A stretch of DNA of 46,123 nt, from NCBI GenBank assembly GCA_028275705.1, contig JAPWUD010000012.1:1-46123 (forward strand), given 5' to 3'. The translations under genes were made by a program, and so were the position numbers. Positions 1 to 6,024 of the stretch are shown here, piece by piece (within the stretch, counting starts at the first letter, position 1; every line of letters starts with the position of its first letter). This DNA is from Desulfurococcaceae archaeon. GTDB lineage: Archaea > Thermoproteota > Thermoprotei_A > Sulfolobales > Desulfurococcaceae. The notes below the pieces were generated by a model. The model did no database searches. It worked only from the letters and a program-made list of their open reading frames with translations, and was not told where the DNA came from.

Positions 1-20
1 AGATTAAGTGCTAAATCCAT
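1..20 (-). CDS. Start of next Mrp/hydrogenase operon gene (partial)
   Basis: Only the first six codons are inside the window. On the minus strand an ATG at 20-18 follows a GGTGGG ribosome site at about 25-30, and the frame reads M-D-L-A-L-N to the window edge. It lies 10 bases past the stop of the MrpE-like gene, so it is probably the next operon member. The antiporter-like subunit (MrpD/MbhH) and the NuoH-like subunit (MbhM) are absent from the visible part of the operon and are the obvious candidates. The identity cannot be read from six codons. Confidence 0.4.
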
Positions 21-29
21 AAATCCCAC

Positions 30-545
30 CTAGTCGAATATCTTCTTAGAGTACTTCTCGAAAATAAGTGAGATCTCCTCTCTAGCCTTCACGGGGTCAA
101 GGGTTTTAGCATCTATCCAGTGTATGTAGAATACTTTCTTCTCCTCATCTATCTCAACAACAACAGTACCAGGAGTATTCGTAATACTACACGCTATAGC
201 AGTCTTAGCGTAGTCACTCTCAACATCGAATGGTACTTTGACGATCGCTGGGTTTACAGGGGCTTTGGGGTGTAGTATGCGCTTAATTACATCTAAGTGT
301 GCTTTTGTCTCATCTATTGTAAAGTATCTTGCAGCATATCTCAGCGCATAATACCACCTCCTAGGACTAAGCGTTTTCCATGGATTCTGGAGAGTAATAC
401 TTGAAAATAAAACACCTGTTGCAGTAGCTACTATAACCCCCGTCAATAAGTCATATGTGCTTACACTACCGGAGAAAACTATGTATGCAAAGAACGCCAA
501 TACAGCGACAACCACCGAGTTCAAAGGCTTAGCCACCACACTCAC
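30..545 (-). CDS. mbhA: Mrp/Mnh-type antiporter subunit E (MbhA-like)
   Basis: 171-residue small membrane subunit of the Na+/H+ antiporter module of a membrane-bound hydrogenase. Two hydrophobic N-terminal segments (about residues 8-27 and 32-50) are followed by a cytoplasmic domain typical of MrpE. That domain has the family's conserved stretch ending near residues 118-130 (SITNTPGTVVVEI) and an HWID motif near 141. The GTG start at 545 overlaps the TGA stop of the preceding mrpC-like gene (GTGA), indicating translational coupling. In Pyrococcus MBH the equivalent subunit (MbhA) is encoded first; here it comes after the catalytic genes. The family call is firm. Membership in a hydrogenase rather than a stand-alone antiporter follows from the operon. 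Confidence 0.85.
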   Translation of the reverse strand: MSVVAKPLNSVVVAVLAFFAYIVFSGSVSTYDLLTGVIVATATGVLFSSITLQNPWKTLSPRRWYYALRYAARYFTIDETKAHLDVIKRILHPKAPVNPAIVKVPFDVESDYAKTAIACSITNTPGTVVVEIDEEKKVFYIHWIDAKTLDPVKAREEISLIFEKYSKKIFD

Positions 546-970
546 CCCTTAAGCTTCTTAATCTCCCTCATATCAAGCGTCTTGTAGTGTGTATATAGAA
601 TATACCCCAGGAACACGAGGAACAGTGTAACTGCAAGCCCTATGACTACAGCTGTCAAGACTAGTGCTTGGGGCAGTGGATCAACTGCTCTAGCAGTAAA
701 CTCACTTATGGATTTCTCCGTGGGAGTCGATGTTAGCACGGGGGGTCTTGGGTTTACTCCATTAACCCATGTTCTATAGCCAAGGTATATTGCGAAAGTA
801 TTCATAGTGTCTGATAAAATAGTCAAGGCAATTACCTTCTTGGTGTAGTGTGGTTTAAAGAATAAGCCATATATCGATATGATTGCATTAGCCAGGAGCG
901 ATGTTAAAGTAACGAGTAATAGATAAGTATTTATAAACTCAGCGTCCACCACTACCACCTCTACCAGCAA
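542..970 (-). CDS. mbhG: MrpC/NuoK-like membrane subunit (MbhG-like)
   Basis: 142-residue subunit with three predicted membrane segments (about residues 15-33, 45-65 and 103-126). It contains the MrpC/NuoK hallmark DPLPQALVLTAVVIG near residues 97-111, which in these families precedes the last helix. MrpC/MbhG helps form the ion-translocating antiporter module. The frame opens at a TTG (970), but GTG codons at 958, 952 and 949 lie just behind a GGTGG site and closer to the end of the previous gene (939), so the true start may be 12-21 bases later. It overlaps both neighbours, as in a tightly coupled operon. Confidence 0.82.
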   Translation of the reverse strand: MLVEVVVVDAEFINTYLLLVTLTSLLANAIISIYGLFFKPHYTKKVIALTILSDTMNTFAIYLGYRTWVNGVNPRPPVLTSTPTEKSISEFTARAVDPLPQALVLTAVVIGLAVTLFLVFLGYILYTHYKTLDMREIKKLKG

Positions 971-1739
971 GTAGTAGGATAATAAATGCGATAGTGAAGC
1001 CGGCCGCCACGGCGATCATTTCAAATAAATTAAAGAACCAAAGAGTACCACTAATTAAAGCCCCGTTTATATCTGCGGGTAATCCAACTACAGCGCCAGG
1101 CTTAGGCATGTTTTGAAATACATAGGCAAATCTACCAATAGCTAGGCCTATTAAAAACGCGGCGATAGATGTAAAGCCTATTCCAAGTAGTCCAATACTC
1201 CTTAAAACAAGCATTTTATTAGATGTCACACCACGAGCTATGAGGAACAATGTTGAGTATACGACAATGAATACTAGTGGTATTACAGCTATTGTTGCAC
1301 CACCCTGGAAGCCTCCACCCGGTGTTAAATGACCATGTAGGCCTATTGATGCGCCAACAGCGATGATCATTGGAGCCGTTACTCTCGTGACGGTCTTAAC
1401 TATGGTTGTTAAACCGTGTGTCTTCTCGTTGAAAGACCCCTGTGGAGTCTCACTAAATAAGCCACGTGCGAGTGCTAATCCAGCGATTAATGCGAGGTAG
1501 AATACACTTGTCTCGAACAATGTATCTAGACCTCTATAATCCCAGACTATAGCTGTAACAGCCTCCGGTGAGTTAACAGTATAGTTCTGAAACCATGGAT
1601 TAATTGTCGTGTAGAGGTAGAAAAATGCTAGTTGCCTCACCTCAATGCCTGGTAATAGTATGGATGCTGCTAAGACTAAAAGCACTGATACACCTAGAAC
1701 AAGGGATAATATAACAGCCAACTCGGTGATCCTCCTCAT
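939..1739 (-). CDS. Fused MbhE-MbhF (MrpA C-terminal plus MrpB) membrane subunit
   Basis: About 266-residue membrane protein joining two modules that are separate in Pyrococcus MBH. The first ~95 residues resemble MbhE (MrpA C-terminal part), with the AIVWDYRGLDTLFETSVFY signature. The rest is an MrpB domain with TRVTAPMIIAVGASIGLHGH and the invariant LTPGGGFQGG loop (about residues 125-152). Several further membrane helices follow and the C-terminus is glycine-rich. I chose the ATG at 1739 because it overlaps the upstream stop as ATGA and has a GGAG site five bases before it; a GTG at 1751 is also in frame. MrpB is part of the ion-translocating antiporter module. Confidence 0.82.
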   Translation of the reverse strand: MRRITELAVILSLVLGVSVLLVLAASILLPGIEVRQLAFFYLYTTINPWFQNYTVNSPEAVTAIVWDYRGLDTLFETSVFYLALIAGLALARGLFSETPQGSFNEKTHGLTTIVKTVTRVTAPMIIAVGASIGLHGHLTPGGGFQGGATIAVIPLVFIVVYSTLFLIARGVTSNKMLVLRSIGLLGIGFTSIAAFLIGLAIGRFAYVFQNMPKPGAVVGLPADINGALISGTLWFFNLFEMIAVAAGFTIAFIILLLAGRGGSGGR

Positions 1740-2011
1740 TCCTTCTCCCACCTCTCAGTTTTACTAATCAATACGATCAATACTCCGGGTATGAGCCCGA
1801 CAGCTACTGGTAGATACACTAGTACTATATCAGGTGCCATTAGTAAGTAGTATAGAACAGCGTAGAAACCACTCTGTAGAGCACTATAAATAACTGCTTT
1901 AATCAAATCCCTCTCTACTATAGCTAAATATACAGCTACAACTGATAACAAACTAACAACAGCCATAATTAAGTATACTATGGTCTCTGCATACACGTTC
2001 ATCACCCGCAT
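1736..2011 (-). CDS. mbhD: MbhD-like DUF4040 membrane subunit
   Basis: 91-residue hydrophobic protein with three predicted helices. It carries the DUF4040/MbhD signature: a conserved Lys in a membrane context (DLIKAVIYSALQSGFYAV, about residues 35-52) and the following APDIVLVYLPVAVGLIPGVL segment. DUF4040 corresponds to the C-terminal part of the large MrpA subunit and forms part of the proton/sodium path. Two in-frame ATGs (2011 and 2002) both overlap the end of the mrpG-like gene; the second has the tighter overlap. It is one of a row of small Mrp-type subunits in canonical relative order (F, G, D, E/F). Confidence 0.83.
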   Translation of the reverse strand: MRVMNVYAETIVYLIMAVVSLLSVVAVYLAIVERDLIKAVIYSALQSGFYAVLYYLLMAPDIVLVYLPVAVGLIPGVLIVLISKTERWEKE

Positions 2012-2376
2012 AGATCCTTATCTAGTAGATCAGCTATGCAAGGCTTTACACGTGCAGTTCTAGACTTGTGAACACCCCTTGCAATCGCGTGAGAGCCCGC
2101 GGGGGCAAGCATTAAAACTATCAATGCTGTTATAAAACTAGCACCAGCCATAAACCACTTGTAAGCACCCAGCTCCTCTAGGGTTATAGTTAGTAGAGAA
2201 ATACCTGTGAGTGGGAATACACAACCCCATATAGTATTTATTGTTAGTGGGTGGAGTCTCAGGTAGAAGTTCTTAAACCTATAGAAGCCAATAGCTGCTA
2301 TAACGCTCGCGAATCCACCAAGCGTTATGAGGGCTAGGCCTATGTATCTAATAATGAGTATGAATAAGTCAAGCAC
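2002..2376 (-). CDS. mbhC: MrpG-type antiporter subunit (MbhC-like)
   Basis: 124-residue protein with three predicted helices and the PhaG/MnhG pattern. The N-terminal helix is followed by GFYRFKNFYLRLHPLTINTIWG (about residues 30-51), where the family usually has a D-x-Y-x-R-hH-A type motif before the second helix, then a third helix ending in APAGSHAIARG. The first codon is GTG (2376), six bases into the end of the mrpF-like gene and preceded by GGTGATC, a good match to the archaeal ribosome site. It should act with MrpF and MrpE in the antiporter module. Confidence 0.82.
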   Translation of the reverse strand: MLDLFILIIRYIGLALITLGGFASVIAAIGFYRFKNFYLRLHPLTINTIWGCVFPLTGISLLTITLEELGAYKWFMAGASFITALIVLMLAPAGSHAIARGVHKSRTARVKPCIADLLDKDLCG

Positions 2377-2638
2377 CTAGATCACCCCTCTCAAGGTACT
2401 TAGATACGTAGATGTCGAGTGCGTAAACCCAGAGGGCGAGGGGGATCGCCACAACTGTTAAAATAGGCTCTTTGAAGTATATTGAGAACAGTATTAGTAA
2501 GACTATTGATCCATATGTAATACCATCTATTGCCAAAACCTGGTCTCCTATCGTTGGGCCCTTGAAAACTATTATTGTAAGCAACACTATGTTTAATAGG
2601 TATAAGATCGACACGAAGAGCACTATCTCCCAGATCAA
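2369..2638 (-). CDS. mbhB: MrpF-type antiporter subunit (MbhB-like)
   Basis: 89-residue protein with three predicted membrane helices. It has the MrpF core FKGPTIGDQVLAIDGITYGSI (about residues 24-44), matching the family's G-P-t-x-x-D-R-v-x-a-x-D pattern with Gln in place of the usual Arg. The start is a TTG at 2638 overlapping the upstream ferredoxin-like gene's stop as TTGA. In the Mrp and MBH complexes this subunit contributes to the sodium/proton pathway. Its position directly after the iron-sulfur subunit gene links the electron-transfer and ion-translocation modules. Confidence 0.83.
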   Translation of the reverse strand: MIWEIVLFVSILYLLNIVLLTIIVFKGPTIGDQVLAIDGITYGSIVLLILFSIYFKEPILTVVAIPLALWVYALDIYVSKYLERGDLGA

Positions 2639-3033
2639 GATCCCACCCTTCTCAGTGTTGTGAGGGAAAACGCCTCAGATGTAAGCCTGGAAACACCTGC
2701 AATATCATACTTATTTGTAGCTATGTAGGCGTTTGTTGGACACACTTTAACACATCTATAGCAAAATACGCACTTCCCATAATTTATGAGAGGGTAGATT
2801 CTACGTGGATTAGTCTTCGGGACTTCATACTCAGGTGGTATAGGGGTCATTTTAATAGCGTCTGCAGGGCATTCAATAGCACATAGAGAGCAACCAGTGC
2901 ACTTACCTAGATCAGCGTACTGAACACCCCTGAAATCAGGCTCTACAGGAGTTTTAACCCTTGGATACTGTATAGTGGCTGGTTTAGAAACAAGGTTTTT
3001 CAAGACAAGCCCGAGAAGCCTCGGCCTCTTCAC
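2635..3033 (-). CDS. mbhN: Polyferredoxin-type hydrogenase subunit (MbhN/NuoI-like)
   Basis: 132-residue soluble subunit with two [4Fe-4S] binding motifs. Cysteines 45, 48, 51 and 55 form the first C-x2-C-x2-C-x3-C-P set, and 88, 91, 94 and 98 the second. NuoI/MbhN subunits carry electrons from ferredoxin to the NuoB-like subunit. The GTG start at 3033 overlaps the stop of the large-subunit gene (GTGA). Its length and the spacing between the two motifs fit MbhN/EchF-type subunits. Confidence 0.88.
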   Translation of the reverse strand: MKRPRLLGLVLKNLVSKPATIQYPRVKTPVEPDFRGVQYADLGKCTGCSLCAIECPADAIKMTPIPPEYEVPKTNPRRIYPLINYGKCVFCYRCVKVCPTNAYIATNKYDIAGVSRLTSEAFSLTTLRRVGS

Positions 3034-4229
3034 AGCTTCCCACCCGCTAGTTGCTTTAAATCTAGCCTATAGCGAGTGTTCTTTTCGAGATCAATCACAG
3101 TCACTCTCTCCATGCACGAGATACAGGGGTCGAGCGATGTCAACATAACTGGTACGTCTGCTAGGGAGTAGCCAATGTACATGAAGGCGCTGTTAATTAT
3201 GTTGTTAAAGCTGGGAGTGCGGATTTTTACTCTATAGGGGTTCTGCCCCTTTCCATCACTCATGACATAGTATGTTAATTCACCACGCTGCGCTTCAACC
3301 CTCGTGTAGGCCTCACCAGGTGGGAATCTCCGTGGAAGCCTCCTCTCATCTGGAACGGGGTTTCCATCTGAGGGTAGGTGTTCTAGGATGTAGATGTTCA
3401 TCTCAATTGATTCAAGTGCTTCATCCCACCTAACCATCATTCTAGCCCATGAATCACCCTCGCTCCGTGTTACGAGGTTGAATGGTATTTCCCCATATGC
3501 ATCATATTTATCGCTAACTCTACTATCTATTTTAACCCCACTCCCTCTAGCCGTGGGCCCTACAAGGCTATGACTTGTTGCCTCACTATAGCTTATCCTC
3601 CCAACACCCACTAGTCTCTTAACTATTGTCTCGTCTTCCTCGAAGACCTTCCTATAGTACTCAACACGAGGCTTTAATTTAAGTAAGAGCTCCCGTATCC
3701 TCTGCCTCTTCTCCTCATCAATATCTCTCCTAACACCACCAACCATCATGTAGTCTGCTAAAACTCTACCACCAGTTAGTATTTCCTTCGCCTTCATCAC
3801 TCTCTCTCTATCAAGCATTATCTGCATGAATAGCGTCTCAAAACCAACGATCTCCGCCATAACAGCGTTTATCAACATGTGGCTGTGCACTCTCTCCAAC
3901 TCCATGGCTAGTACTCGTAGATACTGCGCTCTCTTATTTGGGTGTAAGTCAAGTAGTTGCTCGAGAGCTCTAACATAGCAATTCGCATGTACGGCATTAC
4001 AAATTCCACACACTCTGCCGACAACAAATATATCTCTATAGAATGTATTTCTCTCACAGAGCTTCTCAACGCCTCTATGGTTATAACCAGTATTAACCTC
4101 TACTTTAACAACCTCCTCTCCCTCAGCGTAGACTTTTAGTAAGAGGGGCTCGTGGAGAGCTGGGTGCTGGGGTCCAACAGGGACCTCTGTGGTGACAACC
4201 GGTATTTCAACTATCTTTGTAACCCCCAA
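3030..4229 (-). CDS. mbhL: [NiFe] hydrogenase large subunit, group 4 MBH type
   Basis: 399-residue NuoD/hydrogenase large subunit. Both nickel-binding motifs are visible: RVCGICNAVH (Cys74, Cys77) near the N-terminus and DPCISCMER (Cys369, Cys372) near the C-terminus. All four nickel-ligand cysteines are therefore present, as expected for a real [NiFe] site and unlike NuoD. About 24 residues follow the last motif, which could be a maturation-cleaved tail or be retained; the sequence does not decide. It starts with a TTG at 4229, just after the mbhK-like gene. With HypF encoded 2 kb away, a functional H2-evolving enzyme is likely. A related sulfane reductase (MBS) is the main alternative, made less likely by the intact Cys4 set. 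Confidence 0.88.
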   Translation of the reverse strand: MGVTKIVEIPVVTTEVPVGPQHPALHEPLLLKVYAEGEEVVKVEVNTGYNHRGVEKLCERNTFYRDIFVVGRVCGICNAVHANCYVRALEQLLDLHPNKRAQYLRVLAMELERVHSHMLINAVMAEIVGFETLFMQIMLDRERVMKAKEILTGGRVLADYMMVGGVRRDIDEEKRQRIRELLLKLKPRVEYYRKVFEEDETIVKRLVGVGRISYSEATSHSLVGPTARGSGVKIDSRVSDKYDAYGEIPFNLVTRSEGDSWARMMVRWDEALESIEMNIYILEHLPSDGNPVPDERRLPRRFPPGEAYTRVEAQRGELTYYVMSDGKGQNPYRVKIRTPSFNNIINSAFMYIGYSLADVPVMLTSLDPCISCMERVTVIDLEKNTRYRLDLKQLAGGKL

Positions 4230-4231
4230 GT

Positions 4232-4681
4232 CTACACACCACTATCCTTCCTCAATGGATACTCTCCCTTCTCAACTACATCGCGTGGTGCGAAGAAACC
4301 CCTCTTTAAGAATGGGTTTCCACGGAATACTACACCGAGTAAATCATGAGTTTCACACTCTCCGGAGAGCGCACCAGGCAGTATATCGACTAAGCTATCT
4401 ATTACAGGGTTCTCCCTCGGTATAAAAGTCCTTAAGACAACTGTCTCCTCCTCTGGGAGTAGAACAATGTAGTAGTCTAAGCGTATTCTACCCTCATCCC
4501 TTAGATCAGTCCCCACGATTGTTGATAAATAGAAGCCCCCATAGCCAAACTTCTCTATAAGTGCTTCAAAAACTCTTCTCACGTTTCCAGGCTCAATTAT
4601 ATACAGCTTCCTACTAGGCTTAACTACACCCCTACCCACGGAGAAGCTCTCCAGTAAGCTATGTTTGTCCACTACACCCAT
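4232..4681 (-). CDS. mbhK: NuoC-like hydrogenase subunit (MbhK-like)
   Basis: About 149-residue soluble subunit of the 30-kDa NADH dehydrogenase/MbhK family. Visible family features are the mixed alpha/beta N-terminus (IIEPGNVRRVFEALIEKFGYGGFYLSTIVGTD, roughly residues 28-59), the central LPEEETVVLRTFIPRENPVI stretch, and the C-terminal signature with GECETHDLLGVVFRGNP, equivalent to the E-R-E-x-x-D-l-f-G-i motif of NuoC. I prefer the ATG at 4681 because GGTGG precedes it; an in-frame GTG lies at 4696. It bridges the large and NuoB-like subunits in the peripheral arm. Confidence 0.83.
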   Translation of the reverse strand: MGVVDKHSLLESFSVGRGVVKPSRKLYIIEPGNVRRVFEALIEKFGYGGFYLSTIVGTDLRDEGRIRLDYYIVLLPEEETVVLRTFIPRENPVIDSLVDILPGALSGECETHDLLGVVFRGNPFLKRGFFAPRDVVEKGEYPLRKDSGV

Positions 4682-5135
4682 TATTAACCACCCCACCCTT
4701 CTTAATTAAATCAAGTAGTTTTACAATACCATCAAGTATAGCCTCCGGTCTCGGAGGGCATCCGGGGACGTATGCAGCTACAGGTACAACTCTATCTACA
4801 CCACCAACCACGCTATAGGATTTCGAGAATACACCACCATCAATAGCACATGCACCGACAGCAATTACGAATTTTGGACAGGGCATTTGATCATATAGGA
4901 TCTTAAGCCTCTCAGCAGCCTTCTTAGTTACAGCCCCCGTTACAACTAGTATATCCCCATGCCTAATACTAGGAGCTAGCTTAACGCCAAAGCGCTCTGG
5001 GTCGTAGACAGGTGTTATAGCAGCTAACACCTCTATATCGCATCCATTACAAGCCCCTGTGTTAAAGTGCACTAGCCATGGACTATACCTAATAATCCTA
5101 TACTCTGCTCTACCACTCTGCTTAACTTGATTCAT
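4659..5135 (-). CDS. mbhJ: NuoB-like hydrogenase small subunit (MbhJ-like)
   Basis: 158-residue small subunit carrying the proximal [4Fe-4S] cluster. Ligand cysteines are visible at 29 and 32 (GACNGCDIE), 96 (VGACAID) and 126 (VPGCPPRPE), the standard NuoB/[NiFe] small-subunit set. It is the first gene of the operon. I chose the ATG at 5135; a GTG twelve bases upstream would give MCLC at the N-terminus. A TATA-like element at 5172-5180 would place the transcript start close to the coding start. Only four of its neighbours are soluble hydrogenase subunits, so this gene anchors the catalytic arm. Confidence 0.88.
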   Translation of the reverse strand: MNQVKQSGRAEYRIIRYSPWLVHFNTGACNGCDIEVLAAITPVYDPERFGVKLAPSIRHGDILVVTGAVTKKAAERLKILYDQMPCPKFVIAVGACAIDGGVFSKSYSVVGGVDRVVPVAAYVPGCPPRPEAILDGIVKLLDLIKKGGVVNNGCSGQT

Positions 5136-5147
5136 ACATAAGCACAC

Positions 5148-5558
5148 TCATGAAGAACTATAAGGGGTGAGTTTAAAAATAATTCGTGGTTTTAAAGTCC
5201 CACGATAAACTATACAAATACATCAATATGTAGATTTCAATCAATCGTTAAACCTTCAACCCCCTGAACAATCCACAGACTACTTCAAAACATACTTAAA
5301 TGAATACAACGCTTATTCAGCATTTACACCGGTATACAACTTCCCTGTTAGAACACCAGCCCTTATCATCGTAAGAATTCAATCTCTCTAATCTTAGCCT
5401 CCTCAAATCCTCTATAACTCAGGAATTACTCCTCGTATACAAATCCAGAAATCTCTCAACCCCATCCTTAACACATGACTTTCGTCGTGTAGCTTAAGAG
5501 GTCGGAGCAAAGTTTAAAAATGCGGCAAACTATTTTGCCTTCTATATGGTGATTATAC
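5148..5558. other. 411-base spacer with a start-less open frame (gene relic?)
   Basis: The spacer between the hydrogenase operon (minus) and the DGC gene (plus) holds a plus-strand frame open for 60 codons (5209-5388, TAA at 5389-5391) with no ATG, GTG or TTG start at its head. The translation has a protein-like aromatic-rich patch (TDYFKTYLNEYNAYSAFTP). I do not recognise a family. It may be the tail of a decayed gene or chance. The rest (5392-5510) shows no clear gene. A TATA-like TTTAAAAA at 5513-5520 and a GGTGAT ribosome site at 5548-5553 serve the gene at 5559. Confidence 0.35.
5172..5204 (-). promoter_or_regulatory. Promoter and inverted repeat upstream of hydrogenase operon
   Basis: On the minus strand a TATA-like TTTTTAAAC (5172-5180) sits about 37-45 bases before the ATG of the first hydrogenase gene. 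Immediately upstream is a perfect inverted repeat, CGTGG-N10-CCACG (5185-5204), whose AT-rich centre contains a second TTTAAAG. Its position next to the TATA/BRE region is where archaeal activators and repressors usually bind. The repeat is seen; the regulatory role is inference. Confidence 0.4.
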
Positions 5559-6002
5559 ATGAGTGCGTCTAGTAGGTATCAACTATTACCCCATTGTGCT
5601 ACCCACGCTAAAGACTTAATTATTGTGGCAACGTGTGATGGTGCATCCACAGTTGGGCAAATTGGTAATGAAGTTGCGAGGAGATTGACTAAGAAGTATC
5701 CAAATAATGTTAGAATGTGTTGTTTATCAGCTGTTGGCGCTGGAAGCAAAACACACATAAAGATCTTCCAAGAAGCTAGAGCAGTCATTGCAATTAATGG
5801 CTGCCAATTGATGTGTGCTTCTAATATACTGAGGGAGAGGGGGTTAAAGATCACTTATGAAGTAGTAGTGGCGAAAGAAGGAGTCAATAAACTACCATCA
5901 CTAGACTACACGGACGAGGAAGTAGAGAAAATAGCGGAGAAAATAGTTAGTGAATTCCTCCAAAAGAACATTAATAGTCAATGCAGTAAAGTTAATACTT
6001 AA
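5559..6002 (+). CDS. DGC-domain Cys-rich (putative metal-binding) protein
   Basis: 147-residue protein that I place in the DGC family of putative zinc-binding proteins. The evidence is a CDGAS-x3-GQ-x-GNEVA motif (Cys26), an RMCCLSAVGAG segment (Cys54, Cys55) and INGCQLMCAS (Cys82, Cys86), with a further Cys13. The alternating beta/Cys/Gly pattern fits a small Rossmann-like fold with clustered thiols. The biochemical role of DGC proteins is not established. It stands alone on the plus strand, between the divergent hydrogenase operon and the convergent hypF. The ATG has a GGTGAT site five bases upstream. A role in metal handling for the neighbouring hydrogenase is only a guess from position. 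Confidence 0.75.
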   Translation: MSASSRYQLLPHCATHAKDLIIVATCDGASTVGQIGNEVARRLTKKYPNNVRMCCLSAVGAGSKTHIKIFQEARAVIAINGCQLMCASNILRERGLKITYEVVVAKEGVNKLPSLDYTDEEVEKIAEKIVSEFLQKNINSQCSKVNT

Positions 6003-6024
6003 ATCTCTCCGTGGAGATTAATTT

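Noticed and set aside
3030-4229. Complex I-type NuoD or sulfane reductase subunit instead of a hydrogenase
   Set aside because: Both nickel-binding C-x2-C motifs are intact, which NuoD lacks, so a [NiFe] enzyme is the better reading.
3957-4425. Plus-strand open frames opposite the hydrogenase large-subunit genes
   Set aside because: They have no recognisable domain and lie antisense to strongly supported genes; they are shadows of codon usage.
5148-5220. SurR-type regulatory site at the hydrogenase promoter
   Set aside because: The Thermococcales GTT-N3-AAC motif is not present; only the CGTGG-N10-CCACG repeat is.
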